Below, one piece after another: positions 1 to 9,964 of a stretch of 64,000 nt of DNA (the first letter of the stretch is position 1; the number at the start of each line of letters is the position of its first letter). The DNA is from Lewinellaceae bacterium. GTDB taxonomy: Bacteria > Bacteroidota > Bacteroidia > Chitinophagales > Saprospiraceae. Under the pieces are notes generated by a model. It did no database searches. It was not told the DNA's origin and saw only the letters and a program-made list of their open reading frames with translations. Where the stretch lies: positions 62,001 to 126,000 of the forward strand of contig JADJFA010000009.1 of the NCBI GenBank assembly GCA_016708875.1, read 5' to 3'. A program made the translations under genes and the position numbers.

Positions 1-55
1 ATCTTGATAACTCCCAATAGCACAGAGCACGATTGGCTTTTTAGATTTTGCGGTC

Positions 56-2170
56 GTGGTCAGCAACGATGCCCCGGACGGCTTTTTTGCTGCACCAGAA
101 TTTATTGACATCCTGGGGGGCACCAGCCCAACTGTATCCATTGTTTTCAACCAGAGCACCTCGCAATATATCGCCCACATCAGCTATTATTCCCCTAGTT
201 GGTCTGTCCTTTTTGGGACTGACAAACAGTTGGGAGTCCTTAGGATATATCGCCCTCCACTTCTTTGTCAAGCCTATACCATAGCATCGTCCCTCATCCC
301 GGGAAGGGTTATCGTGCCTGGTCAATCCAACTCTAACTGTATGTCCCTCTCGTCAGGCGCGAGCATGTTGGCCTTTTGTGAAGTAGAAGAGATGGACCTT
401 TGTGACGAATTTCAGTTCGACATTACCACCGAAGAAGACCTGCCGGACTGTAGCACACTACAAGTCAGGGCAACCTTAAGCTGGGACCCAGGGGATTTTA
501 ACAATGACACTATTCTGAATTTCAACCAGATAAGGATAATTCTGGAATTTCCTCTTGAAAACGGGGTCATGATCACGAATGCAGTTCTAGAAAACTTCAG
601 TTGTCCCGGCTCTGGGAACGACCCTGTCACCTGTGCGGCTGGCTGCAATGTCTATGGTGGTAACCGTGTAGAACTCTGTATTAATGTAGTCTCACCAATC
701 TCGGTGGGAAACAATGCGAGCATACTCGTCACTTTCGACGCACCTGTAGGGTGTATTTCGGATGCGATAGTTCGAAAGGTACTTCTTAGGCGTCCGAACG
801 AAGATCCTTGCCAGCCTTCTATCAATGAACCCGAAACGGGAACCTTTCCTTATTGCAGCCCGGAAATGGAAGATTTCATTCAAGGCAACATTTCTACAGA
901 GCTTCATTGTTGGGTTGATGAAGTGGAGGTATCCATAATAGCAGACCAAGGCTCGAATTGTGACAAGATATGGCTTGCAGGTGACGAACAGGGCGAATGG
1001 TGCTTGCCCTATACCAGTGGGTGCCTATGCGATATTGGAACAGCAGAGGAATATACAGTTACTTTGGAAAAAGACGACAACCCCCTCAATGGCGTTACTA
1101 CTTATGACCTTGTGCTCATCAGCAAACATATTCTCGACATAGAGCCGTTGAACACTCCTTACAAGATCATCGCCGCCGATGCGAATAAGGGCGGGAGCAT
1201 AACCCCGTTTGATATCGTTGAGATCAGGAAACTAATCTTGGGCATTTACACAGATCTGCCAAATAACACGTCTTGGCGCTTCATCGAACAGGCATTTGTG
1301 TTTCCCGACACCGCCAACCCCTTTTCGACAACATTCCCGGAGGCAATAGTTGTGACTTCTCTTCCCGCCTTAAATGTGGACTTCAGAGGTGTCAAAGTTG
1401 GAGACGTGAATTATACCGCCGTTGTTTCATGTGACACCTGTAGTGCGCCCAAACCCCAAGCTAGTAGTTACGTCCTTAGAGAGTCAAGACGAAAGGCTTT
1501 AAAGACTGGTGACTATTACACCCTTCCGGTTCGGGCCGGGGGAGATGCCTCATTGATCGCTTTGCAGTCCGCATTTAGGTTCGACCCAAACCTGTTGGAG
1601 TTGATAAGCCCTTCTTTGGGCGATGCCCCAAGCCTTTCCTTGGACAACTTCAACCTGGCACAAGCAAACGAGGGCATCATCCGAATCTCCTGGTTTGCCC
1701 AGCCAGACGCATTGGAAGAAGAGGCCTTGAAGCCCGGACAGTCGCTGTTCAACCTGACTTTTCGAGTCAAGCAGGACTTGCCCGAAAACGAACAAATATT
1801 GAGCATAGACGAAAACCTGATGCCCAATCTGGGTTGGACAGATGATGGGACAGAATATCCGCTCCAGACGGCTACCAGCAGCCAGCGAGACGAAACAGGA
1901 CAGCCTGATATGCCTGTTTGGGTGCACTGTCGCCCCAATCCCAGTCCCGGTGAAGTGGTGTTTGATATTGTGGCCCTACCGCAGCCTCAGCGGGCACAGT
2001 TGACGATCTTCGACGCCTTTGGCCAAAGGGTTTGGTGGCGCGACCTTGGGAAAGAAACCGGCCCAGTGCAGGTCAACGTGCCGGAGGCAGCATCCTGGCC
2101 AAAGGGAGTGTACCATTGGGAACTTCGCTTTGACAAGCAGAAGTCTACTGGCACATTTATCCGGCATTAA
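56..2170 (+). CDS. T9SS-sorted protein with dockerin-like and cohesin-like modules, 5' end uncertain
   Basis: Predicted secreted or surface protein, 704 residues from a GTG at 56. Stop codons at 5-10 limit the frame and no signal peptide is visible, so the true start was probably lost to a frameshift or decay just upstream. Residues 1-340 are Cys-rich beta-type sequence I cannot assign. Residues about 345-410 hold two dockerin-like segments (DANKGG and ITPFDIVEIRKLI stretches resembling calcium-binding helix repeats). Residues about 487-608 look like a cohesin-type beta-sandwich (LIALQSAFRFDPNLLEL, then ISWFAQPD and LFNLTFRV). Residues about 621-704 form a T9SS type A sorting domain (RPNPSPGEVVFDI, FDAFGQRVW, PKGVYHWEL). 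The sorting domain implies export across the outer membrane and anchoring. The substrate is unknown; the dockerin and cohesin assignments rest on pattern only. Confidence 0.72.
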   Translation: MVSNDAPDGFFAAPEFIDILGGTSPTVSIVFNQSTSQYIAHISYYSPSWSVLFGTDKQLGVLRIYRPPLLCQAYTIASSLIPGRVIVPGQSNSNCMSLSSGASMLAFCEVEEMDLCDEFQFDITTEEDLPDCSTLQVRATLSWDPGDFNNDTILNFNQIRIILEFPLENGVMITNAVLENFSCPGSGNDPVTCAAGCNVYGGNRVELCINVVSPISVGNNASILVTFDAPVGCISDAIVRKVLLRRPNEDPCQPSINEPETGTFPYCSPEMEDFIQGNISTELHCWVDEVEVSIIADQGSNCDKIWLAGDEQGEWCLPYTSGCLCDIGTAEEYTVTLEKDDNPLNGVTTYDLVLISKHILDIEPLNTPYKIIAADANKGGSITPFDIVEIRKLILGIYTDLPNNTSWRFIEQAFVFPDTANPFSTTFPEAIVVTSLPALNVDFRGVKVGDVNYTAVVSCDTCSAPKPQASSYVLRESRRKALKTGDYYTLPVRAGGDASLIALQSAFRFDPNLLELISPSLGDAPSLSLDNFNLAQANEGIIRISWFAQPDALEEEALKPGQSLFNLTFRVKQDLPENEQILSIDENLMPNLGWTDDGTEYPLQTATSSQRDETGQPDMPVWVHCRPNPSPGEVVFDIVALPQPQRAQLTIFDAFGQRVWWRDLGKETGPVQVNVPEAASWPKGVYHWELRFDKQKSTGTFIRH

Positions 2171-2191
2171 AGTAATTGGTATGCTATTCGT

Positions 2192-2222
2192 CCCGTCCTG
2201 CGGCTCAAAGCCGCAGGACGGG
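2192..2222. terminator. Perfect 14-bp inverted repeat after the first gene
   Basis: Arms at 2192-2205 and 2209-2222 match perfectly around a 3-base loop, 20 bases after the stop of the upstream gene. The T-run is weak (TATTT), so it may be a palindromic intergenic repeat serving as a transcription end rather than a canonical intrinsic terminator. Confidence 0.6.
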
Positions 2223-2249
2223 TATTTCCCATCTTTCGACTACCATCTC

Positions 2250-5195
2250 ATGAAAAACATATTTCTCATTATTATAGCCCTTTGGGGCATTTCCAATGGG
2301 GTTTCTGCCCAAAACCGCTTGTACGTCCATGCATCCGCTGTCGGCGCAAACAATGGCAGCTCCTGGGCCGATGCTTTTGAAAACCTTCAGGAAGCCCTTT
2401 TATCTGCCCAGGCAGGGGATGAAATCTGGGTGGCAGCGGGCACTTACCTCCCCACTGCCGATACCAATCGCGACAGTTCCTTTAGCCTGCCCAGTGGAGT
2501 AAAACTCTATGGCGGCTTTGTCGGAACGGAATCAAGCGTTGACCAGCGCGACTGGCAGGCGAACCCAACGGAATTGAGCGGCGACATCGGTATACCTGAC
2601 GATAGTACAGATAATGCCTACACCATCCTTTATCTGGACAACCCCGACAGCCTGACCGTGGTGGACGGTTTTGTCTTTCGTTTTGGCAATGCGGGGTATC
2701 TTTTGAACGACCGGGGCGCGACCTCGCCTTCTCGTAGCGGGGGCGCGATCTACATTATGGCCGACTGGGAGGCATACGCCACCGTCATCAATTGTCGCTT
2801 TGAGCGCAACAGCGCGCGCAACCACGGCGGGGCAGTGTACGTGAACGGGGCTGGCAGTTTTGCTACCGCACCTACTATCAAGGGATGTATATTTGAGCGC
2901 AACACAGCAGGTCAGGACGGCGGGGGCGTGGCCCGCGTGGGGAACAGCGACCTAGAGCGGCCCGATTTCATAGACTGCATGTTCCGCGAGAACTGGGGGG
3001 GCGTCACGGGGGCGGGCTGTATTTTCAAGATGCCAATGTGGACAGTTGGGTGGATGTGCAGGGTTGTTCGTTTGTAAGAAATCAAAGCCTGAACCGGGGA
3101 GCGGGAGCGGCACTGCGAATCGGCCGCCCGGCGGGAGCTAAAGCCCGGATCATTGGCTGCCATTTCGAGGAAAACAAAGCTTCTGCGACACTGGCCTTCC
3201 TGATCCTTACAGGGCAAAACTGCCAGGAAGTATTGGTTCAAGGTTCAAAGTTTATAAATAGTCAAGGTTATGAAATTGACTATGGTTTGTTTGGAACGCC
3301 TTCAAGCAATATGCGAATTATAGGATGCCGCTTTGAGAATTACATATCGTTAAATGCGATAATTATAGGGGATATTATGTCTAACTTGATTTTTGAAAAG
3401 GATACATTTTGGAATGTTCCAAATCAGTGGGTTGCTCAATCAAATGGTGACCAAAAAACTCAATTCAGTAGCTGCATTTTTAAAAACATCAAAAGTCTTG
3501 GTCATTTTACACTAGGTTCAACAATCTTTTCAAATGTATTAATTGAAGATTCCGTTTTCCCTAATGGGATTGCAACTATTAGCACTCCCAACCTCCCTTT
3601 GATCTTTAAATCCAGTAGCTTTGTTAATTCTAATATTAATTGTTTGGCCTATGGTAGTCAATTAACAGAATCTAATGTTGTGATTGAAAACTGCTTGTTC
3701 GAGAATTGTCAAATTACTTACAACTACAATGGAACTGTTGATATTATTGCCGAGGCGAATTACTGTAGTTTTGACAATGATTTGGTATGTGAAACGAATG
3801 ATAGTGATTTGCTTACAATTTGCGGCCCCAATAACCTTTACGGACTCAACCCCCTCTTCCGCGACACCGCCAACCACGACTACTCTCTCCTTCCCTGCTC
3901 TCCCCTCATCAACGCAGGCTCCAACCTCGCTGCTTCGGGTATACTCACCGACCTCGCGGGCAATCCCCGCATCCTTGAAGGCACGGTGGACATAGGCGCT
4001 TACGAAGCCCCGGCATTCGCTTTAGCTGCGGAGCCGGAAGTACATCCGGCTTGTGTCGGCGCCCCCAACGGCAGCATTGCCATAAACCCTGCATTCGGCT
4101 GTGAGCCATACAGTTACAATTGGTCGCCCAATGCAGGCAACGGCCCGGAACTCAACGGCTTGCCTCCCGGGAACTACCTGCTCACTGTAACCGATGGCAG
4201 CGGTCGGCAAATACTGGACACAGTAGCAGTAGCAGCAGCAGCTTCTCCCGACCTGGCACTTGCTTCCACCGATGTGCAGTGCGGAACCACCGCAGGAGGG
4301 TCGCTCTCGGCCTCCGTCACGAGCGGTACCGCGCCCTACCAATATACTTGGCTGCCCAACGCTGCGGATACCGCGCTACTCTTTCAGCAGCAGCCAGGAG
4401 ATTACGCGATTACCGTGGTAGATGCCAATGGCTGCCAAGACTCCGCCTCGTCGAGCATCGCACTGCTGGGCATGCTTACAATCATGGTGGATGGCAACAC
4501 CATCTCCTGTCACAATGCTGCCGACGGCTGGCTCTCTGCTTTGCCCGCTACCGGGGCGGCTCCCTTCTCCTGGGACTGGCAGGGATGGCCGGGCATGGAT
4601 TCTATCGCACAGCCGCTTGGACCAGGCAATTATGCGGTCACGGTCAGCGATGCCTTTGGCTGCACGGCGGCATTTGCTTTTCCACCTATGGATCAGCCCG
4701 ATTCGCTCTGGGCCACGGTCGGCACGAACGCCCAGACTGACCTCGTCATGCCCAACGGCACGGCGGTGGTGACCACCATCTCTGGCGGCACGTCCCCGTT
4801 CGACTACCTCTGGGAACCTGGCGGCAGCACCACACAGGCCATCGCGGGCCTCACTGCTGGCACATACACCGTGACGGTAACAGACAACAACGGCTGTGCA
4901 GTGGTGGTGCAGGCGGTGGTGGATCTGATGGTCGGCACAGAAGAGGCGGAAGGCCAGGCATTTCTGGTGTATCCAAACCCGGCGGTGGATTGGGTGAAGG
5001 TTGTGTTGCCGGAACAAGCGGAAGCATGCCGGATTGAATTGACGGACGCTGCCGGGCGGGTATTGCGGTCTGTGATCCTGCGCTGCTATCCCCACTGCCA
5101 ACTGGACTTGACGGGGGCTGACAAGTGGAACGTATTTCCTGATGGTGAAGCGGAACGGCCAATTGGTGTTTACAAGTCAGGTGATAAAGGGGTAA
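2250..5195 (+). CDS. Beta-helix / SprB-repeat T9SS surface protein with two frameshifts
   Basis: Start chosen at ATG 2250, which gives a clean signal peptide (MKNIFLIIIALWGISNGVSA/Q). The N-terminal part (to about 3900) has repeated short motifs (GGAIYI, NCRFERNSA, GGAVYVN, GCIFERNTAGQDGGG) typical of right-handed parallel beta-helix proteins with a terminal 'anchor' segment (LFRDTANHDYSLLPCSPLINAG). About 4030-4920 encodes four SprB-like repeats (PYSYNWSPNAGN, GNYLLTVTD). A T9SS type A domain follows (VYPNPAVDWVKVVLP, LTDAAGRVLRS). The frame breaks in the G-run at 3008-3012 (one base missing) and again in the G-run at 5113-5117 (one base extra). Restoring both joins the beta-helix halves and gives a normal sorting-domain end (LTSGTYFLMVKRNGQ) with TAA at 5193-5195. 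Unrepaired, the frame runs to 5314 into repeat DNA. Confidence 0.82.
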
Positions 5196-5208
5196 GGGTT
5201 TTGCATTT

Positions 5209-5258
5209 ATCCAGCCGCAGCCAAATTCCTGATACCGCCGAGCCTCGGCTACGCATAT
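5209..5258. repeat. Left arm of an imperfect ~50-bp inverted repeat flanking the IS region
   Basis: This stretch is the approximate reverse complement of 7645-7692 (shared core CCAAATTC..GATAC.GC.GAGCC..GGCTA.GC). The two copies bracket both decayed IS elements in opposite orientation, about 2.4 kb apart. It could be an older element that carried or received the IS copies, or a dispersed repeat. Confidence 0.55.
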
Positions 5259-5269
5259 TAATCTTTGTA

Positions 5270-6350
5270 TTGCCCCGAGGGTCGGTTTACCTCTTTTTCG
5301 TTTCGGAAAATTAAGTGGATTGTCGCTTTTCAGGTGCCGTTTTTCTGGTTTGCTGGCCGCGTTCGCCACCTTTTGGAGTCGTTGGTCGCCGCTTGTTAGA
5401 CTACTAATCAATGGCCTAAAACGGTTGTGTATCATTGTAGGTGACGTGGTTTTTATCGTTTTGTGAACAATTCGAGGGTTAAGCTTGAGGAATTGATCCA
5501 TGAGAATTGCCATATTTCAGAAGGATTAGTCAAAGACAGGGATATTTTAATTTTACAAGACAGCACGGCTGTTAGCTTACGATCAAAATTAAAGAAGCGG
5601 GCTGCTTGGCTCATTGGTGTTCGAGACAATCGGACTCCTGGGTTTTTTTGCATTGTTCTTTGTGATTGATCGGGCCAGCCACTCGGTAAAGGCTGGGAGA
5701 TGGTTGTTTATGTCCCTAATATGGGGACGAAGGAAGGCATTTGGGCGGAGGTCGGTACCTTAGAATCTTTGTGGTTGTCTGTGGTGGTCAGGAGGAGAAT
5801 TGAGGTGGGTTTTGGTTTGTGGCAGGGGCAGGTGGTTTGCGTTCTGGCCCAATGTGTTTGTCTCGGGTTCGCTTGATCACTGGGTGTTCGTCTCAATGTT
5901 TGGTCTGTGGGGGTAAAATTGATAGAGCATGTTGAGCAAGGCAGCACTCTTCAGATTTAAAAACAGGCTTGTGTAGAAGACTCACAGATAAAACATCCCC
6001 AATCAATTAAAAAACAGGCAGTTATGGCATTGAAAATCGCTACCAAGGCAATGCAATTAACGCTGGCTAGAGACGGAGAGGAATTTATCCCTATTGAAAC
6101 AATGTTTGATGACAATCAACAGCAAGCGCTGATAAAACTTAATGAGAAACTCAAGGGTACCACCCAAAAGCAGTCTAATCCTCTTCGTGGGGGGTTGGCG
6201 TGGGAGGTTGGAAAGGGTATAAAAGTCAAAGACCTCCAGGTCCAATTACAATGAAACGAGGTTTACAAGACCTCGAAAAATTTATCTGGGCTGGAGATTG
6301 ATTAACGATACGTAAAGATGTGTGTAAACCGTAGCCCGAAGGGATTATAA
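5270..6350 (+). mobile_element. Decayed IS4-family (Tn5/IS50-like) element, copy A
   Basis: Nearly every segment aligns with copy B (6421-7586) but with many small deletions. The right end (6301-6349, beginning ATTAACGATACGTAAAGATG) is the inverse of the left end of copy B (6421-6464), identifying the terminal repeats. The left end near 5275-5300 is a degraded version of the same sequence (GGTTTAC..CTTT). A normal element of this group is about 1.5 kb, so the middle is missing. The boundary on the left is approximate. Confidence 0.7.
5315..6301 (+). pseudogene. Tn5-like transposase remnant, copy A
   Basis: Fragments of an IS4-family DDE transposase. The recognisable N-terminal part (about 5460-5640) carries RVKLEELIHENCH and ILQDSTAVSLRSK, where the Asp of QDST matches the first catalytic Asp of Tn5 transposase (its EDTT motif). 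The C-terminal part (about 6024-6301) contains FDDNQQQALIKLNEKL and, in another frame, GYKSQRPPG...KRGLQDLEKFIW, the conserved Tn5-type C-terminus. The central catalytic Asp and Glu regions are gone and frames change repeatedly, so no active enzyme is possible as read. Confidence 0.75.
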
Positions 6351-6420
6351 ATTTATAGCACAATCGCCACGAGCGGTTCAGAATCCCGAAGGGGTTGTAT
6401 GTCAATCTTTGTGCATAACA

Positions 6421-7586
6421 TATAATCCTTCGGGCTGGTTTACACATCTTTACATATCGTTAATCATGGACAAATTAAGATGGATTGTCGCATATTTCAT
6501 CCAACGAGTAGCCAAGATTTTATCCCTGGTTTAGCAATAGGCCAGCGATATCGCCACACTTTTGGAGATACCCGATTGAGTCGCCGCTATGTTAGACTAC
6601 TAAATCAAATGGCCATAAAACAGAGCGTTGTGATACATCAATTGTGTACAAAACGACGTGAACAGGCTGGTTTTTATCGTTTTGTGAACAATTCGAGGGT
6701 TAAGCTTGAGGAATTGATCCATGAGAATTGCCATATTTCAGAAGGATTAGTCAAAGACAGGGATATTTTAATTTTACAAGACAGCACGGCTGTTAGCTTA
6801 CGATCAAAATTAAAGAAGCGGGCTGCTTGGGCATCAAATATTGGTGTTCTTGAAGACAATCGGACTCCTGGGTTTTATTTGCATTGTTCTTTAGTGATTG
6901 ATCGGGCCAGCCACTCGGTAATAGGCTTGGGAGATACGGTTGTTTATACAGTCTTGGGGCGAGGGAATTTGGGGGTGGTTGAGATTTTGTTTGCCCGGGC
7001 GATTATTGTCGGTTGTGGTCAGTTGGTTGTGGTTGGGTTGTGGTTGGAAGGTGGTTGTGCGTTGGTGCGGTTTCGCGGTGATGGGGTGGTTCCGGGGTTT
7101 TGTGGGTGGGGTGGTGGGTAAAGAAGCCTCTCACGTCCCTGAGGAGCAGCGATTCATTGGCGATTAATAAGTTCGGTCAAAATATAGACACGGCGTGTTG
7201 AATCTACAGTTGGCTAGAGCAACTCTTCAGAGTATTTAAAAAACAAGGCTTGTGTGTAGAAGACTCACAGATAAAACATCCCCAATCAATTAAAAAACAG
7301 GCAGTTATGGCATTGAAAATCGCTACCAAGGCATGCAATCGCGGCTAGAGACGGAGAGGAATTTATCCTATTGAAACAATGTTTGATGACAATCAACAGC
7401 AAGCGCTGATAAAACTTAATGAGAAACTCAAGTCGTCAATCTCTCGGGGGGTTGGGGGTGGAAGTAAAAGTCAAGCCTGGTTTACAGAAACGAGGTTTAC
7501 AAGACCTCGAAAAATTTATCTGGGCTTGGAGATTGATTAACGATACGTAAAGATGTGTGTAAACCGTAGCCCTCGGGATTAATATT
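6421..7586 (+). mobile_element. Decayed IS4-family (Tn5/IS50-like) element, copy B
   Basis: The left terminal repeat is at 6421-6464 and the right terminal repeat begins at about 7536 (ATTAACGATACGTAAAGATG again). Internal sequence is better preserved than in copy A at the 5' end. The centre (about 6940-7180) is abnormal G/T-rich sequence in place of the catalytic core. Copies A and B lie head to tail, with 71 bases (6350-6420) between the facing ends. I see no target-site duplication I can trust. Confidence 0.72.
6480..7536 (+). pseudogene. Tn5-like transposase remnant, copy B
   Basis: From ATG 6480 the first about 145 residues align with the N-terminus of Tn5/IS50 transposase: FGDTRLSRRYVRLLNQMA (DNA-binding region), FYRFVNNSRVKLEELI, LILQDSTAVSLRSK (first catalytic Asp), and GFYLHCSLVID. 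After about 6930 the frame becomes low-complexity Gly/Val-rich and stops at 7121. The C-terminal coding block reappears at 7308-7536 (KIATKA, MFDDNQQQALIKLNEKL, KRGLQDLEKFIW). The rest of the DDE core is deleted. It is related to copy A, which shares the same internal loss. Confidence 0.78.
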
Positions 7587-7611
7587 TCTGTTCTGCCTGG
7601 TGCTATAAACA

Positions 7612-7636
7612 TGCAACCCCTTCGGGGTTTTTTAGT
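7612..7636 (+). terminator. Hairpin with T-run downstream of IS copy B
   Basis: AACCCC (7615-7620) pairs with GGGGTT (7624-7629), followed by six consecutive T at 7628-7633. Short but canonical in form. The remaining sequence to 7836 holds the inverted-repeat arm and a possible promoter; I see no gene there. Confidence 0.5.
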
Positions 7637-7644
7637 TTGGTTAT

Positions 7645-7692
7645 GCTTAGCCAAGGCTCAGCAGTATCGGGAATTTGGAAGCGGCGGATTGA
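7645..7692. repeat. Right arm of the inverted repeat flanking the IS region
   Basis: Approximate reverse complement of 5209-5258 (core GAGCC/GGCTC with GATAC/GTATC and GAATTTGG). See the left-arm entry. A short open stretch here reads AQQYREFGSGGLIKT, but without a start or conserved context, so I do not call a gene. Confidence 0.5.
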
Positions 7693-7795
7693 TTAAAACA
7701 ATGAATAACCCGGCAAAAACCCAAATATTCGACAAAGTCGAATGTCTTTAGCCGACATTTTTGACCAAAAAGATAACGTGACTTGTTTGCTTGGT

Positions 7796-7803
7796 TACAT
7801 TTG
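7796..7803 (+). promoter_or_regulatory. Possible -7 element (TACATTTG) for the Omp28-like gene
   Basis: TACATTTG fits the Bacteroidota TAnnTTTG -7 consensus and lies 33 bases before the chosen start codon. No TTTG at the usual 19-20 base distance is evident, so this is a weak call. Confidence 0.3.
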
Positions 7804-7836
7804 CGTGCGTTTTTCACAACTATTAATTTGCTAAAC

Positions 7837-9702
7837 ATGATGAAAAAGTTATCCATCCTTGCTTTCGTTCTTTTGTGCGCAGCCGTAGTGTCGGCTCAAC
7901 ACCAGCGCCGTGTGCTCATAGAAGAGTTCACCAATGCTTCTTGCCCGCCTTGTGCCGCATATAACCCGGCTTTCAACGCCACTATTGCTGCCAACATCCA
8001 GTACCTGACCCCCATCAAATACCAAACGAACTGGCCGGGCGTCGACCCGATGAATGCGCAAACACAATCGGACGTTTCACCGCGCGTAGACTACTACAGC
8101 GTGAACGGTGTACCTTATGGCAACCAAAACGGTACGCTCGAAATATCCCCGGTGTCAAGCTACTCACAAGCCCAGATACAAACGGCGTACAACTCACTAA
8201 CGCCCGTGACCATAAACCTGAGCCACAGCTTCAACGCTGCAGTTGACTCGGTGCTGATCAATGTATCCGTAACTTCTGATGCTGCCATTACTGGCAATTT
8301 CCGTCTCCACGTGGGTATTGTTGAAGATGAAATCCTATTCGCTAAGGCTCCTGGTACCAACGGAGAAGCAGAATTTTTCCAAGTCATGCGCAAAATGTTG
8401 CCCAACGGCAATGGTACCACCACGGGAAATTTTACAGCAGGCCAAACCAAAACTTACAGCTTTGCCTGGAAGATTACCAATATTTACAACCTGCAAACAT
8501 TGAGCGTGGCCGCTTTCTTGCAAAACAATGCCAACAAAGAAGTTTTGCAATCGGAGCGCTCGGAACCAGTTCCAGTTGAGCATCATGGCGCCAAAATCGC
8601 CTCGAATACGGTGTTTGCCTGTGCTGCAGGCTATATTCCTGTATTGACAATGACCAACACAGGAAGCGCTGAACTTACCACGGTAAATATGACCTATCGT
8701 CAAGGAACAGGCCCATGGTCGAATTTTACATGGACTGGCAGCCTCGCTCCAGGAGCAACCACGGGCGTTCCACTAACTGACATTGTGATCAATACAGCCG
8801 GAACAGTCAAATTGGAGGTAATCGTTTTGAATTCAAATCTTGGTTACCAAACCAACTTTGTCAATCCATTAAGTACCATCAATATCAAAGCCGTGTTCGA
8901 TCCAGGTCAGGCAACGCCTTTTGTACAAGAGTTCCAAAGCGCAGCATTCCCTCCCCCTAGCTGGTCAGTAACCAACGCTGGAACCAATGGCTGGAAACTT
9001 GCCACCAATGCTGGTGGTGCAGGGAGCACCCGCTCTGCCCGTTGCAATATGTTTGATATGGAGAAAGGACAAGTAGCCTCCATGGTAACACCTAAACTTG
9101 ATCTGAGCGCCACTACTGGTGGCACCACGCTGCTCACCTTCGATCATGCCTACGCTACCCGCAACTTCTTTTCCTTTGACAGCCTCCGCATACTTATCTC
9201 TTCAAACTGTGGAGAAACTTGGGAAACCATTTTCCACGATGGCAAAAATGGATTGGCAACTGCTCCAAGCCATGCCACCAGCTGGCTGCCAGAAGACACT
9301 GAATGGCGTGCCAATCAAATTGATATTTCAGCCTACAACGGATCTCCTGAAGTGCTCGTCAATTTTATGGCAGAAAGCGGTTTTGGTAACCATCTGTTCA
9401 TTGACAACCTGAACGTAACGAGCACAGTAGGTACGAAGGAACTGTTACTCAGCAACTTCAACCTTGTGCCAAACCCTACTCGCGACTACGCAGAGGTTCG
9501 TTTTGGTCTTGAAACAGCACAAAACATCCAACTTTATGTGTACAGCTCAGAGGGTGCACTCGTGCAGTCACAACTACTCGGCGACCTCGCTACGGGCGAA
9601 CACCGCATTGTGATGAATGCCAATACACTCGCATCTGGTAGCTATCGCGTGGTGCTGCAAGGCAGCCAAGGCCTGGCTCAAACCCAATGGGTGGTGGGAT
9701 AA
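7837..9702 (+). CDS. Omp28-like thioredoxin-fold protein with T9SS sorting domain
   Basis: Start set at ATG 7837 (tandem ATG at 7840), giving the signal peptide MMKKLSILAFVLLCAAVVSA/Q. Residues about 22-200 match the Omp28-related family: VLIEEFTNASCPPCAAYNP carries a CPPC thioredoxin-type active-site motif, followed by VDYYSVNGVPYGNQNGT with the cis-Pro-like GVP. The central part has beta-sandwich segments (AGYIPVLTMTNTGSAEL; a MAM/choice-of-anchor-like DQ domain around VQEFQSAAFPPPSWSVTNAG). The last about 75 residues are a T9SS type A sorting domain (LVPNPTRDYAEVRFGL, LASGSYRVVLQG). Likely exported and cell-surface attached; the redox role is inferred from CPPC only. It is followed by a strong terminator, so it appears monocistronic. 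Confidence 0.88.
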   Translation: MMKKLSILAFVLLCAAVVSAQHQRRVLIEEFTNASCPPCAAYNPAFNATIAANIQYLTPIKYQTNWPGVDPMNAQTQSDVSPRVDYYSVNGVPYGNQNGTLEISPVSSYSQAQIQTAYNSLTPVTINLSHSFNAAVDSVLINVSVTSDAAITGNFRLHVGIVEDEILFAKAPGTNGEAEFFQVMRKMLPNGNGTTTGNFTAGQTKTYSFAWKITNIYNLQTLSVAAFLQNNANKEVLQSERSEPVPVEHHGAKIASNTVFACAAGYIPVLTMTNTGSAELTTVNMTYRQGTGPWSNFTWTGSLAPGATTGVPLTDIVINTAGTVKLEVIVLNSNLGYQTNFVNPLSTINIKAVFDPGQATPFVQEFQSAAFPPPSWSVTNAGTNGWKLATNAGGAGSTRSARCNMFDMEKGQVASMVTPKLDLSATTGGTTLLTFDHAYATRNFFSFDSLRILISSNCGETWETIFHDGKNGLATAPSHATSWLPEDTEWRANQIDISAYNGSPEVLVNFMAESGFGNHLFIDNLNVTSTVGTKELLLSNFNLVPNPTRDYAEVRFGLETAQNIQLYVYSSEGALVQSQLLGDLATGEHRIVMNANTLASGSYRVVLQGSQGLAQTQWVVG

Positions 9703-9800
9703 TTTTGGATTTACATTTGGGATGATTGAGATTATCTTGAGTCCGAAAGACGATTGCGGATCAAAAATCGAACAATGAAATCGCAAATTCTTATGCCTCC

Positions 9801-9840
9801 AAAGGTCGGCAGCCGCGTTTGTGGCTGCCGACCTTTTTTT
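9801..9840 (+). terminator. Intrinsic terminator after the Omp28-like gene
   Basis: A 13-bp stem (9802-9814 with 9823-9835) is followed by a run of seven T to 9840. Canonical intrinsic terminator about 100 bases after the stop codon. Confidence 0.85.
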
Positions 9841-9884
9841 GAAAATAATTTTGAAAAACCAGCATATAAAAAAGCTTGCACACT

Positions 9885-9892
9885 TACCTTTG
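9885..9892 (+). promoter_or_regulatory. Probable lpxB -7 element (TACCTTTG)
   Basis: TACCTTTG exactly fits the Bacteroidota -7 consensus TAnnTTTG and equals the -7 elements proposed here for rpmH and rpsP. The -33 box is not clear. It would put the transcript start near 9898-9900, leaving a leader of about 65 bases that contains the hairpin at 9918-9946. Confidence 0.45.
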
Positions 9893-9917
9893 GCTCAATG
9901 AAGCGTGTTTTGATGAT

Positions 9918-9953
9918 AGCGGTAACCGCGTAAAGCGGTTGCCGCTTTTTTTT
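9918..9953 (+). terminator. Terminator-like hairpin in the lpxB leader
   Basis: Stem 9918-9929 with 9935-9946 (one mismatch), then a run of eight T to 9953, only 11 bases before the lpxB ATG. If transcription starts at the -7 element upstream, this structure lies inside the leader and would act as an attenuator or block ribosome access. It may equally be a second terminator for the upstream gene. Confidence 0.6.
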
Positions 9954-9964
9954 GTTTCTATATT

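Noticed and set aside
5463..5669. Small stand-alone ORF of 68 codons
   Set aside because: It is a fragment of the Tn5-like transposase of IS copy A, matching the better-preserved copy B.
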